From Planctomycetia bacterium (GTDB lineage: Bacteria > Planctomycetota > Planctomycetia > Pirellulales > PNKZ01), in the NCBI GenBank assembly GCA_021413845.1, contig JAIOPP010000026.1, positions 62,001 to 126,000 of the forward strand: 64,000 nucleotides of DNA. Direction: 5' to 3'. The position numbers were made by a program, and so were the translations under genes. Of this stretch, positions 7,725 through 17,015 are shown piece after piece. The notes below the pieces were generated by a model. It did no database searches. It worked only from the letters and a program-made list of their open reading frames with translations, and was not told the DNA's origin. Each line of letters opens with the position of its first letter. The stretch's first letter is position 1.

Positions 7725-10700
7725 TCACTCGCCGAGCGCTTCGCTTGCCGCGCCGGTCGTCGAGGCCGGCGATTTCACGGGAGCGAAACCGCGCCGAAGC
7801 GTGTTCTCCGTGATCGTGCGCGGGAGCATGAACTGCAACAGATAGTCGCCGCCGCCGGCCTGGCTGCCGATGCCCGACATCTTGAAGCCGCCGAACGGCT
7901 GCCGCCCGACCATCGCACCGGTGATCGGTCGATTGAGATACAGATTGCCGACTAAGAACTCGCGCCGCGCGCGGCGCAAGTTGGCCGGGCTGCGCGAATA
8001 CATGCCGCCGGTCAGCGCATAGTCGGTGCCGTTGGCGATGCGGAGCGCTTCGTCGAGATTCGCGGCTCGCAGCACCGCCAACACCGGGCCGAAGATCTCT
8101 TCTTGCGCGATCCGCGCAGTCGCCGGCACGTCGGCGAAGATATGCGGGCCGACGTAATACCCTTCGCTCGCCCAAGGACCGACCTCGACGGCGAGCGCCG
8201 TTCGTCCTTCTGCGGCTCCGAGCGCGAGATACTTTTCGATCCTCTGCCGCGACTCTTCATCGATCACCGGGCCGATGCTCGACGACGGATCTTCGGCCGG
8301 TCCGACCTTCAAGCTGCGAGCCGCTTCGACGAGCCGTTCGAGAAACGGCGCATAGGCCGCTTCGAGCACGATCGCGCGACTGCAAGCCGAGCACTTCTGA
8401 CCTTGATAACCGAATGCGCTCTTCAAGACTCCGGCAACCGCTTCGTCGAGATCGGCGTCGTCGTCGACGATGATCGCGTTCTTGCCTCCCATCTCGGCGA
8501 TGACGCGCTTGACGGAATTGCCTCCCGACGTCGAAATCTCTGCCGCGCGGCGATGGATCGCCAGCCCGACGGCGCGCGAACCGGTGAAGGCGATCAGCGC
8601 CGTGTCGGGATGTTCGACGAGCGCGGCGCCGGCCGTTTCGCCGAGGCCCGGCAGATAGTTGACGACTCCCGGCGGGAATCCGGCCTCGGTGAGAATCTCC
8701 ATGAACTTCGCGGCGATCACGGGAGACTGTTCCGCCGGCTTCATCACGACGGTGTTGCCGGTCACAAGCGCCGCGGTGGTCATGCCGCAGAGAATAGCAA
8801 GCGGAAAGTTCCACGGCGCGATCACGACCGCGACCCCGCGCGGCACGTACACGAATTCGTTTTCTTCGCCGGCCAAGTCGACGCGATGCGCATCTCCTTC
8901 GATATGGAGCGCAACGCGGGCGTAGTATTCGCAGAAGTCGATCGCTTCGGCGATGTCGCCGTCGGCCTCACGCCACGGCTTGCCGCACTCGAACACTTCC
9001 CAAGCCGCGAGCTCGTAGCGCCGCTCGCGCATCCGAGCGGCGGCGGCTTTCAGCAACTCCGCGCGACGCTCGACGCCGAGCGCGTTCCAAGCCGGAAAGG
9101 CCCGCTTCGCGGCGGCGACGGCGAGCTGCGCTTCGCGCTTGCCGGCCGCGGTCGCGAGCCCGACCGTTTCGTGCATATGCGACGGATTGAACGACGGAAT
9201 CAAGTCGTGCGTCTCGACTGGCTTGCCGTCGATCACCAACGGATAGTGGGCGCCAAGCTGCCGGCGGACGACGCCGAGCGCGTCGCGAAACCGCTCCCGC
9301 TCGGAAGCGATCGCGAAATCAAGCAGCGGCTCGTTGCGGAAGTCGTCGACGATCGCAGGGGCAGCGTCGGGAACGGTCGGAGCTCGGCCGTTCGCTTGGC
9401 CGTCGTGGTGCGCGTGGCGACCGTTGTGATCGAGAGGGTTCATCAGCAATACCTCGGTCGAGGCGTGATCGGTGAAAGCGCTTTTCAAAAACGAATCGTT
9501 CGACGTGTTTTCCAACAACCGACGGACGAGATAAGCCATACCGGGAATCAACTGCCCGAACGGCATATAGACCCGCAGCCGATAACCCAGCTCGGTGAAA
9601 ACTTCCTTCTCGAGGTCCCCCATGCCGTAGAGCATTTGGAGCTCGATGTCGGTCGAGGGGATCCCGAGTTGCCGAGCCGCGGCGATGCCGTGGGCGAGCG
9701 AACGAACGTTGTGGCTACCGAGCGCCGTGCGCAAGGTCGGATGGTTGCGCAACAGGAAGCGAGCGCAGCGTTCGAAGTTCGCGTCGGATTCCCATTTCCG
9801 CTGGAAGACCGGAACCGGCCAGCCTTGCAAGCCGGCGAAGACCGTTTCGTAGTCCCAATAGGCCCCTTTGACGAGCCGAATCCAAACGCTCGTGCCGCGC
9901 TCGACGGCCCAATCGCGCAGGCCGATTAAGTCGTCGAGCGCGTCGCGGAGGTAGGCCTGAATGACGATCCCGACGTCGTCGCGGGCGCGGAACTCGTCTT
10001 CCATCAACACGGTGCGGAAGATGTGCAACGTCAGGTCTTTCGCGCGATACGATTCCATATCGACATGCACGAACGCGCCGTAGCGCTTCGCCGCGCGCAA
10101 GAGCTCGCGCAAGCGTCGGGCCACGCGCTCGGTCGTGCCGTCGAAATCGAGCGCGTCGAACTGGCTATCCAAGGCCGACAGCTTTACGGAGACGTTCACG
10201 CGCGGCAACGGGCCGGTCGTGGTCCGATCGCAGAGCGGCACCTCGGGCCAAGCGTTGATCGCGGGCGCGATGCCGGCCAAGAGCTCGAGATACGATTGCA
10301 GATAACGATCGGCTTCGCTTTCGCTCGTCACGGCTTCGCCAAGCAGGTCGAACGTGCAGGCCCGACCTTGCTTGCGCTCGCGCTTGGCCGCGGTGAGTAG
10401 CTCGGCCGTGGTGGTGCCGGCGATGAAACGTCGGGCGTTGCTCGCGGCATTGCGGCGGGCAGCCATCGCGACGGCGCGGCCGGTGACGCTCGTGGCCGAG
10501 GCCGCGGTGAGGCCGAGACGGACCGCGGTCGGCAGATGGTCGTCGACTTCGTGGAAGTATTCTTGCAGATGCCGCACGACCGACTCGCTCGTGCCGAGCA
10601 TCGGGAGCACGTCGACGAAGCGAAACATCTGAACCTTGACCGATTCGTCGGCCATCGCCCAGGCCATGACCTTGTCGTCCCACCAGCGGCGGCTCAGCAG

Positions 10701-10802
10701 GTTCGGGCGGCTGCGCGAGAGATGCTCGAAGACGTAGCGGCCGACCTCTTGGGTCTGCGCTTCGATGTGAGCCAGCTCAGCGGTGGAAAAGTCGTCGACC
10801 AC
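7725..10802 (-). CDS. putA: bifunctional proline dehydrogenase / L-glutamate gamma-semialdehyde dehydrogenase
   Basis: This 1025-residue protein oxidises proline to glutamate in two steps. The proline dehydrogenase (FAD) barrel spans about residues 130-440, with VSVKLSALDSQFDA, VHVDMESYRAKDLT, LGSHNVRSLAHGI and the substrate-binding YLVRRLLENTSNDSF (Arg 427/428). The aldehyde dehydrogenase domain spans about 530-1000, with PWNFPLAI, AFTGSRAVG, catalytic Glu 770 (VIAEMGGKNA) and Cys 804 (GQKCSACSR). The N-terminal ribbon-helix-helix of enteric PutA is absent, so it should not repress its own gene. It begins with GTG at 10802. Length fits the short bifunctional PutA class. It converges with the upstream lipoprotein gene. 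Confidence 0.95.
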   Translation of the reverse strand: MVDDFSTAELAHIEAQTQEVGRYVFEHLSRSRPNLLSRRWWDDKVMAWAMADESVKVQMFRFVDVLPMLGTSESVVRHLQEYFHEVDDHLPTAVRLGLTAASATSVTGRAVAMAARRNAASNARRFIAGTTTAELLTAAKRERKQGRACTFDLLGEAVTSESEADRYLQSYLELLAGIAPAINAWPEVPLCDRTTTGPLPRVNVSVKLSALDSQFDALDFDGTTERVARRLRELLRAAKRYGAFVHVDMESYRAKDLTLHIFRTVLMEDEFRARDDVGIVIQAYLRDALDDLIGLRDWAVERGTSVWIRLVKGAYWDYETVFAGLQGWPVPVFQRKWESDANFERCARFLLRNHPTLRTALGSHNVRSLAHGIAAARQLGIPSTDIELQMLYGMGDLEKEVFTELGYRLRVYMPFGQLIPGMAYLVRRLLENTSNDSFLKSAFTDHASTEVLLMNPLDHNGRHAHHDGQANGRAPTVPDAAPAIVDDFRNEPLLDFAIASERERFRDALGVVRRQLGAHYPLVIDGKPVETHDLIPSFNPSHMHETVGLATAAGKREAQLAVAAAKRAFPAWNALGVERRAELLKAAAARMRERRYELAAWEVFECGKPWREADGDIAEAIDFCEYYARVALHIEGDAHRVDLAGEENEFVYVPRGVAVVIAPWNFPLAILCGMTTAALVTGNTVVMKPAEQSPVIAAKFMEILTEAGFPPGVVNYLPGLGETAGAALVEHPDTALIAFTGSRAVGLAIHRRAAEISTSGGNSVKRVIAEMGGKNAIIVDDDADLDEAVAGVLKSAFGYQGQKCSACSRAIVLEAAYAPFLERLVEAARSLKVGPAEDPSSSIGPVIDEESRQRIEKYLALGAAEGRTALAVEVGPWASEGYYVGPHIFADVPATARIAQEEIFGPVLAVLRAANLDEALRIANGTDYALTGGMYSRSPANLRRARREFLVGNLYLNRPITGAMVGRQPFGGFKMSGIGSQAGGGDYLLQFMLPRTITENTLRRGFAPVKSPASTTGAASEALGE

Positions 10803-11050
10803 GGGCCCTCCCGTTGCGCCCTACCTGGAAGGCGGAACGCTGCGCAATACTACGCCGCCGGCGGGCCGGGTCAAGCGATTCGGCGCAGAGTTCGTTTTCG
10901 CAAGCTTTTATTTTCCAACTAGTTGCGTTGTTCACCGCGGGTTTGATGCCGCGAGAAAAAATAAAAGTGCAGTCGCCAAATAAAGGAGACTCCCGGCGCA
11001 TCTATGTAGTTGCAGCCATGAATCACGCCGGGCCTTGCACAAGAACCGTT

Positions 11051-11638
11051 ATGAATCGACCTACGGACGAACTGTTGTGGACCGCCTACCGCTATTCGGC
11101 GGGGGAACTCTCGGAAGCGGACTCGACCGAGTTCGAGACTCTGCTGGCCGACGATCAAACGGCGCGCGAAGCGCTGGCCATGGCCGTCGGCCTGGCGGAG
11201 ACGATTCGCGCGGCGGAGCAAATGCCGGCTGCTCGGCCGGCTACTTCACTTTCACCGACCAGCATGCCGGCTTCCGTATCGCGCGCGGCATGGCAGCGGA
11301 CAGCTGGTTGGGTCGCGGTCGCCGCGGCTGCTTCCGTGGCGCTGCTGTTCGCCTGGCAAGGTTTGCAGCACGAAGGAAACCCAGCTCAGCCGGCGAGACC
11401 GGTCGCCGAAGCCAACCCAGCCGACGACGAATCTCGGCTGCTGCTGGCAATGATCAACCGCCCGCAAGCCCAAGAAGCGATCGAGGAAGCGCTGGAGGAA
11501 GCTCCGTCGGCGCTTGTGCCGAGCGTGGCGCTCGACGACGGCGACGACTTGAGCGAGCTTGAACCATCAGCGACGCTCGACGAAGCGAATACTGCCCCCG
11601 ATTGGTTGCTGGCGGCCGTTGCGGAATCGAAACAGTAA
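11051..11638 (+). CDS. anti-sigma-factor-like membrane protein
   Basis: From ATG 11051 the protein has 195 residues. A cytoplasmic helical segment at about 1-60 (DELLWTAYRYSAGELSEADSTEFETLLADDQTAREALA) resembles the N-terminal part of planctomycete anti-sigma proteins. One membrane helix follows at about 80-100 (WVAVAAAASVALLFAWQGL), and the C-terminal tail is acidic and Ala-rich. ATG 11018 is an in-frame alternative; neither has a clear SD. No sigma gene is adjacent, the upstream neighbour being putA on the other strand. It heads an operon with the next three genes. The anti-sigma reading is inference from architecture. Confidence 0.55.
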   Translation: MNRPTDELLWTAYRYSAGELSEADSTEFETLLADDQTAREALAMAVGLAETIRAAEQMPAARPATSLSPTSMPASVSRAAWQRTAGWVAVAAAASVALLFAWQGLQHEGNPAQPARPVAEANPADDESRLLLAMINRPQAQEAIEEALEEAPSALVPSVALDDGDDLSELEPSATLDEANTAPDWLLAAVAESKQ

Positions 11639-11661
11639 TAGTTATGGAAGCGGTAATAGTG

Positions 11662-12357
11662 ATGATGATGAATCGCAGCTACGCAGTCCGATCGGTTTCG
11701 ACGATGCTCCTCATCGCCGTGTTCGCCTACGGTGCCGCTACGGCAGGGCCGAACCGGGCGGGTGCCGCACCACCCGTCGCGACGGCGACCGGCGCGGCTA
11801 CCGCGAAAAACGGCAAGAACTTGCGCGCCGCGGCGGGGTTTACTCCCGAGCGGGAAGCGGCGGCGCTGACGTTCGTGCGGACGCATCATCCGGAACTGGC
11901 CGACTTGCTGGAGCGCTTAAAGGAGCGCCGGCCGCACGAATACGAAAAGGCGATTCGCGATCTGTTTCGCGTGAGCGAGCGATTGGCGGTGAGTCGCGAG
12001 GAGTTTCCGTTGCGATACGAATTGGAGTTGAAGCAATGGAAATTAACTTCGCGGATCCAAGTGCAGACGGCCCGACTGGCGATGGGACGGACTCCCGAAC
12101 AAGAGCAAGAGTTGAAGCAACTTTTGGCCGAACAGCTTGCGGCGCATCGTGAGTTGCTCGCGTTGAATCTCGAACGGGCCACGGCCCGCGCGGCGGCCTT
12201 GTCGCAGGAATTGGCGGACCTCGACGGGCGGAAGCAAGCGATTCTCGACGCGAAGTTCGAGAAGGCGCTGAAGTCGACGGAGAAGAAAACGAACGTGAAG
12301 CCCGATTCGCAGACTGAAAAGACGACGACCGAAAAAACACCGGCCGACAAACAATAG
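11662..12357 (+). CDS. exported helical protein of the DUF1549/DUF1501 operon
   Basis: The start at 11662 (or 11665/11668, three consecutive ATGs) gives about 231 residues with an N-terminal signal peptide (MMMNRSYAVRSVSTMLLIAVFAYGAATAG). The mature part is long, charged and helical, likely coiled coil (about residues 50-200: ERLKERRPHEYEKAIRDLF...TPEQEQELKQLLAEQLAAHRELLALNLERATARAAALSQELADLDGRK). The tail is Lys/Thr-rich. It resembles periplasmic helical metal-sensor or chaperone-like proteins only in general shape. It lies 23 bases after the anti-sigma-like gene and 20 bases before the DUF1549 gene, so co-transcription is likely. Function unknown. Confidence 0.6.
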   Translation: MMMNRSYAVRSVSTMLLIAVFAYGAATAGPNRAGAAPPVATATGAATAKNGKNLRAAAGFTPEREAAALTFVRTHHPELADLLERLKERRPHEYEKAIRDLFRVSERLAVSREEFPLRYELELKQWKLTSRIQVQTARLAMGRTPEQEQELKQLLAEQLAAHRELLALNLERATARAAALSQELADLDGRKQAILDAKFEKALKSTEKKTNVKPDSQTEKTTTEKTPADKQ

Positions 12358-12377
12358 TCCGACAAAGGAAGCCTGTT

Positions 12378-15212
12378 ATGCAGCGCACTCTCTTTCTTCT
12401 CACCTGGACGATCGGCTCCGGCCTGCTCGCGCAAGCTCACGCCGAAACGATTCCCAATGCCCATGCTCAGGCCGAAGCGCCGCTGGTCGCTCCGGCCGAT
12501 AGTCGCTTCGCCGCCGATTGCGAGGAGGTGCCGAGCTTGCAACGGCATGTGTTGCCGCTGATGGGGCGGCTCGGCTGCAACGGTCGGGCCTGCCACGGCT
12601 CATTCCAAGGCCAAGGTGGTTTCCGCCTGTCACTCTTCGGCTACGACTTCAAAACCGATTACGAAGCGCTCGTCAAAAGCAAAGTGCCGCGCGTCGACCC
12701 GAAGAACATCGCGGCCAGTATGATTCTCGCCAAGCCTTCGTCGGACGATAAAGACGAGCATGGCGGAGGGAAGCGGATCGAGGTCGGGAGTTGGCAATAC
12801 CGCCTGATCGCGAACTGGATCAAAGCCGGAGCGCCGGCGGTCGACGAGGCGAAAGATCCGCAGTTCGTGCGAATGGAAGTGACGCCGACGGAGATCGTCT
12901 ACGACAAAATCGGTGCAGCGACCCAGTTGCACGTCGTCGCACATTGGTCGGACGGCTCGCGCGAAGACGTGACGCCGCTCTGTCGTTTTCAAACGCAAGA
13001 CGACGCCGTCGCGAAAGTCGATCCCGCCGGCAAGATCACCTGCGTCGGCAAGGGAGACACGCATGTCGTCGCCTTCTACGACAACGGCGTCGTGCCGGTC
13101 GGAGTCTTGCTGCCGGTGAGCGACCGGTCGGGCCCGGCCTATCCCGACGTCGCCGCGAAGACGCGGATCGATCAACTCGTCGTAACGAAGCTCCGCAAAC
13201 TCGGCGTGGTGCCGTCGGAAGTTTGCTCCGACAGCGAGTTCCTGCGCCGCGCGAGCCTCGACATCACCGGCCAGCTGCCGTCGGCGGCGGAAGTCGAAGC
13301 GTTCGCCGCCGACACAGCGCCGAACAAGCGGGCGAAGAAGACGGACGAGCTCCTCGCTCGGCCCGCTTACGCCGCGTGGTGGAGCACGAAACTCAACGAC
13401 ATTCTCGGCAACAGCGAAAACCAACTTCGCAACGGCGCGCACTCGCGAGCAAGCGAGCTCTGGTATCGCTGGATCAACGGCCGCCTCGCCGACAACGCTC
13501 ATTACGACGACATCGTCGAGGGGATCGTGCTGGCGACGGGCCGCAGCTCCGCAGGGCAAACCTTGGCGGAATATAGCGCCGAGATGTCGTCGTATGTCCG
13601 CAACGATAGTCCGGCCGACATCCACGAACGGGCCACGATGCCGTTTTACTGGATGCGGCAGAACATGCGCACCCCGAACGAGAAGGCGTTGTCGTTCAGC
13701 TATGCCTTTCTCGGCGTGCGGCTGCAATGCGCGGAATGCCACAAACATCCGTTCGACCAATGGAGCCAGTACGACTTCCAGCACTTCACGGCGTTCTTCA
13801 ACCGCGTGAGCTCCGGCCTGAAGAATAAGCAGGAATACGAGCAGATGGTGGCCGCGCTGAAGCTCGAAGTCGATCCGAAAAAGGGAGGAGGACAAGTTCG
13901 CCAAACCCTCGACAAGCTGGCGATCGACGGCAAGGTCGTGCCGTTTCCCGAGGTCTTTATCCAAGACGCCAAAAACGGCAAAGCGCCGGGCAAGGAGAAC
14001 AAAGGCAAGTTCGTCGCCGCCGGCCGCGTGATCACGCCGAAGGTGCTCGGCGGCGAAGAGATCGTCGACCGGACGTACGACGACCCGCGACAACCGCTGA
14101 TGGATTGGTTGCGCCAGAAAGACAATCCTTACTTCGCAAAGTCGTTCGTCAATCGGGTCTGGGCGAACTACTTCAACGTCGGCATCGTCGAACCGGCCGA
14201 CGACATGAACCTCGCCAACGCTCCGAGCAACAAGGAACTGCTCGACTACTTAGCCGCGGCGTTCGTCGAACACGATTACGACATCAAATGGCTCATGCGC
14301 GAGATCGTCGGGAGCGAGACCTACCAGCGCTCGTGGCACGTTAACGCCACGAACGAACTCGACCTGCGCAACTTCAGCCGGGCCGTGCCGCGGCGATTGC
14401 CCGCCGAAGTAGTCTACGATGCCGTCGTCAGTGCGACGGCCGGCGACGCCGAGTTGAGCGAGCGGAGCGGCGATCCGATCACGACCTGCGCGATCGGCCT
14501 GGGGCTCGGTTACACCACGCGCAACAACGGCGGCGGCAAAGGACGCTCCGCGAACTACGCCCTCAGCGTCTTCGGCAAACCGAAGCGCGAGACCCCGTGC
14601 GATTGCGAGCGCTCGAACGAGCCGTCGCTGCTGCAAACCGTGTTTCTCCGCAACGATCAGGAAATGTTCTCGCTGATTACCCGAAGGAACGGCTGGCTCG
14701 ATCTCGCCGTCGGCAGTTCGACGAAACCGATGGTCGCCGAAGCCGCGGGCTCGGCATCGGAACCGATGAAGAAGATCGGCCGGGAGCTGGCTACACTCCG
14801 GGCCGAACAAGAGCGGCTCGCCGGCTTGTTGAAAGAAACCGGAGACAAGAAGCCAACCGCCGAGAAGCGGAAGAAGCTGGAACAAGAACAAGCTTGGAAC
14901 GCGCTCCGGCTCGCCGAGCTGCGCAAGGCCCGCTTCGCCGGCGAGGCGGGGGGCAAGAACAAACCGGGCGCGAACGGCGGTGCATCCGGTGCGGTGGTCA
15001 CGCAGGCGACTACAAAGGCAGCCACTCCGACGCCGAAGACCGACGCCGAGTTGATTCGCCAAGCGTACTTGCGCACGTTCAGCCGCGAACCTTCGGCCGC
15101 CGAACTGGCGAACGCCGCGACCTACGTGAAGGAATCGACCGACCAAGCCGCAGGAATGCGCGACCTCGTTTGGGCCTTGATGAACGCAAAGGAATTCGTC
15201 GTCAACCACTAA
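12378..15212 (+). CDS. DUF1549/DUF1553 secreted protein with haem-like motifs
   Basis: This 944-residue protein has a signal peptide (about 1-23). An N-terminal module carries LGCNGRACHGSFQGQGGFRLSLFGYD, a CX4CH motif typical of this family. A bacterial Ig-like BIG2 domain follows (about 175-255, PTEIVYDKIGAATQLHVVAHWSDGSREDVTP). DUF1549 comes next (about 270-480, RIDQLVVTKLRKLGV...DITGQLPSAAEVEAF) with a second site, LQCAECHKHPFDQWSQYDF (CxxCH). DUF1553 covers about 560-920 (DWLRQKDNPYFAKSFVNRVWANYFNVGIVEPADDM...). These proteins are abundant in Planctomycetes and nearly always paired with DUF1501, as here. Their biochemical role is unknown; binding of haem and action in the envelope are inferences. 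Confidence 0.88.
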   Translation: MQRTLFLLTWTIGSGLLAQAHAETIPNAHAQAEAPLVAPADSRFAADCEEVPSLQRHVLPLMGRLGCNGRACHGSFQGQGGFRLSLFGYDFKTDYEALVKSKVPRVDPKNIAASMILAKPSSDDKDEHGGGKRIEVGSWQYRLIANWIKAGAPAVDEAKDPQFVRMEVTPTEIVYDKIGAATQLHVVAHWSDGSREDVTPLCRFQTQDDAVAKVDPAGKITCVGKGDTHVVAFYDNGVVPVGVLLPVSDRSGPAYPDVAAKTRIDQLVVTKLRKLGVVPSEVCSDSEFLRRASLDITGQLPSAAEVEAFAADTAPNKRAKKTDELLARPAYAAWWSTKLNDILGNSENQLRNGAHSRASELWYRWINGRLADNAHYDDIVEGIVLATGRSSAGQTLAEYSAEMSSYVRNDSPADIHERATMPFYWMRQNMRTPNEKALSFSYAFLGVRLQCAECHKHPFDQWSQYDFQHFTAFFNRVSSGLKNKQEYEQMVAALKLEVDPKKGGGQVRQTLDKLAIDGKVVPFPEVFIQDAKNGKAPGKENKGKFVAAGRVITPKVLGGEEIVDRTYDDPRQPLMDWLRQKDNPYFAKSFVNRVWANYFNVGIVEPADDMNLANAPSNKELLDYLAAAFVEHDYDIKWLMREIVGSETYQRSWHVNATNELDLRNFSRAVPRRLPAEVVYDAVVSATAGDAELSERSGDPITTCAIGLGLGYTTRNNGGGKGRSANYALSVFGKPKRETPCDCERSNEPSLLQTVFLRNDQEMFSLITRRNGWLDLAVGSSTKPMVAEAAGSASEPMKKIGRELATLRAEQERLAGLLKETGDKKPTAEKRKKLEQEQAWNALRLAELRKARFAGEAGGKNKPGANGGASGAVVTQATTKAATPTPKTDAELIRQAYLRTFSREPSAAELANAATYVKESTDQAAGMRDLVWALMNAKEFVVNH

Positions 15213-15233
15213 GACGAACCTCGCACGGCCAAC

Positions 15234-15261
15234 CAAGAACCAAGAACTACGAACTACGAAC
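15234..15261. repeat. tandem heptamers
   Basis: Four 7-base units run in tandem: CAAGAAC twice, then TACGAAC twice. They fill the 70-base gap between the DUF1549 and DUF1501 genes, just upstream of the latter's Shine-Dalgarno sequence. Confidence 0.6.
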
Positions 15262-15282
15262 CGAGAAACAAGGAATCTTCCC

Positions 15283-16575
15283 ATGTCGTTGCATCGCTTT
15301 TGTGACGGAATGAAGCGTCGCGATTTCCTCAAAGTCGGCGCGCTCGGCACGGGCTTGAGCTTGGTCGATTACTTGCGCTGGGCGCAGGCCGGCGAAGTGC
15401 GACCGGAAGCGAAGGCCAAGGCCGCGATCTACATCCGGCTCGGCGGCGGGCCGACGCACTTGGACACGTTCGACATGAAGCCGGAAGCTCCGGTCGAATA
15501 CCGCGGCAACCTCAAGCCGATCCAAACGAACGTCGCCGGGATGGAGATTTGCGAGAAGTTCCCCCTCTTGGCGAAGTGCGCCGACAAGTTCACCATCTTG
15601 CGCGGCGTGAGCCATACGCTGGCCGCGCACGAGCTCGGCTCGAAGTATCTGCTGACGGGCAATCGGCCGCTGCCGTCGATCGAGTTCCCCTCGATCGGCT
15701 CGGTCGTGAGCAAGGAGCTGGCGTCGCCGATCGATATGCCGCCGTTCGTCGCGATTCCCAACTCGCCGCAAGGGGGCGGCTTCCTCGGTCTGCAATACGG
15801 TCCCTTCTCGACGAACGCGCAGCCGAAGCTCGGCCTACCGTTCAATGTGCGCGGCATCGGCCTGCAAGGGGGCATGACGTTGTCGCAAGTCGATCGCCGC
15901 GAGAAGCTGCTCGCATCCGTCGACACGACGTTCCGCGAGATCGAAGCGAAGAGCGACGTCCTGAGCGGCCTTGATGAATTCTCCGAGCAAGCCTACGCGA
16001 TGATCAGCTCGCGCCGCGCGCGCGATGCGTTCGACATGAGCCGCGAGAAGCCGGAAGTCTCGCAGCGTTTCGGCGAGGGAGAGGTGAACCAGAGCGCGCT
16101 CTTGGCGGTGCGGCTCATCGAAGCCGGCGCGCGGTTCGTCACCCTGACGACCGGCAGTTGGGACATGCACAACGATATCTACACGCGGCTCGACAAGAAC
16201 CTGCCGATGGTCGATCAAAGCCTGTCGGCGTTGCTCACCACCTTAGAAGAGCGAGGCCTCTTGGAAACCACGGCCGTGATCATGACCGGCGAGTTCGGGC
16301 GGACGCCGAAAGTGAATGCCCGCGGCGGGCGCGACCATTGGCCGCGCGCGATGTTCGTCGTGATGGCCGGCGGCGGGATGAAGACCGGGCAAACGATCGG
16401 CGCGAGCGACGATAAAGGCCAAGGCCCGCTCCACGACGCGATCACGCCCGACGATGTCGCGGCCTCGCTCTTCCATAGCCTCGGGATCGACTCGCATAAG
16501 GAATATCAAACCAATACGGGCCGGCCGGTGATGATCTCGCGCGAGGGGAAGCTGATCTCGCAACTGTTCGCTTAA
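15283..16575 (+). CDS. DUF1501 family exported protein
   Basis: This 430-residue protein starts with a Tat-type signal (MKRRDFLKVGALGTGLSLVDYL, from residue 10). The body is the sulfatase-like alkaline-phosphatase-superfamily fold of DUF1501: AAIYIRLGGGPTHLDTFDMKPEAP near the N-terminus, VTLTTGSWDMHNDIYTRLDKNLPMVDQSLSALL in the middle, and VIMTGEFGRTPKVNARGGRDHWPRAMFVVMAGGGMKTGQTIGASD later. AAGGAA lies 8 bases before the ATG at 15283. It is the last gene of the operon and is followed by a strong terminator. Paired DUF1501 and DUF1549/1553 genes are a planctomycete hallmark. The substrate is unknown. Confidence 0.88.
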   Translation: MSLHRFCDGMKRRDFLKVGALGTGLSLVDYLRWAQAGEVRPEAKAKAAIYIRLGGGPTHLDTFDMKPEAPVEYRGNLKPIQTNVAGMEICEKFPLLAKCADKFTILRGVSHTLAAHELGSKYLLTGNRPLPSIEFPSIGSVVSKELASPIDMPPFVAIPNSPQGGGFLGLQYGPFSTNAQPKLGLPFNVRGIGLQGGMTLSQVDRREKLLASVDTTFREIEAKSDVLSGLDEFSEQAYAMISSRRARDAFDMSREKPEVSQRFGEGEVNQSALLAVRLIEAGARFVTLTTGSWDMHNDIYTRLDKNLPMVDQSLSALLTTLEERGLLETTAVIMTGEFGRTPKVNARGGRDHWPRAMFVVMAGGGMKTGQTIGASDDKGQGPLHDAITPDDVAASLFHSLGIDSHKEYQTNTGRPVMISREGKLISQLFA

Positions 16576-16646
16576 GAAACCGTTCGCTTAATCCGGGGGT
16601 CCGTGCCGAGCTCTGCGCCCTTTTCCGACACAGCCGGCATGCACCA

Positions 16647-16690
16647 AGCGCGAGTCGAGAGTTTCACGCTCTCGGCTCGTGCTTTTTTTT
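16647..16690 (+). terminator. Rho-independent terminator of the DUF1501 operon
   Basis: A 15-bp stem (16647-16661 with 16669-16683, two G-T pairs) closes a 7-base TTTCACG loop and runs into eight T residues (16683-16690). It lies about 70 bases after the DUF1501 stop. Confidence 0.9.
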
Positions 16691-16710
16691 GCCAAACTTT
16701 CGCTGCCGCA

Positions 16711-16761
16711 AGCCGAACCGGTCGGCGGCGCGATGTGTCGTGTAGGCCGACCGGTTCGGCT
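16711..16761. repeat. 16-bp perfect inverted repeat
   Basis: AGCCGAACCGGTCGGC (16711-16726) and GCCGACCGGTTCGGCT (16746-16761) are exact reverse complements with a 19-base spacer. There is no T tract after it, so it is not a normal terminator. It lies between the operon terminator and the ilvB promoter, about 150 bases upstream of the promoter. The rest of the 440-base gap (16576-17015) holds only the terminator, this repeat and the promoter. Confidence 0.6.
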
Positions 16762-16907
16762 GCGAACAAGCTGCAAAACGGTGATTCGCACGGTGCAATC
16801 CCTACAATCGATACGACCGGCAACAATCCGACGAACTCGGAACGCCTCGGCCGATCTAACCCAAGCTGCCGGCGTCGGTTAAATCTCCACCGAGCGCCGA
16901 CAACCGG

Positions 16908-16936
16908 TTGTCAATTCGGGCCGTGCGGCTTATTGT
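16908..16936 (+). promoter_or_regulatory. ilvB promoter
   Basis: TTGTCA (16908-16913) and TATTGT (16931-16936) are separated by 17 bases. This sigma-70-like promoter predicts transcription from about 16943, giving a leader of about 70 bases before the GTG at 17016. It excludes the in-frame ATG that overlaps the -35 element. Confidence 0.5.
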
Positions 16937-17015
16937 AAATTGGTTACGACTTTGCGCCGGGGCCTGCTCGAAAGCCTCGGCCCGACACTTATTTCCTTCA
17001 GCGAGAACCCGACCC

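Noticed and set aside
8103-9929. 608-residue open frame on the plus strand
   Set aside because: It lies wholly antisense to putA, whose motifs are intact; it is Arg/Asp/His-rich and has no recognisable domain, as expected for a shadow frame in high-GC DNA.
10982-11008. Strong AAAGGAG followed by ATG TAG
   Set aside because: The ATG is followed at once by a stop codon and no in-frame start serves the downstream gene, so it is not a usable translation start.
12630-14093. 487-residue open frame on the minus strand
   Set aside because: Antisense to the DUF1549/DUF1553 gene and without motifs or a start signal.
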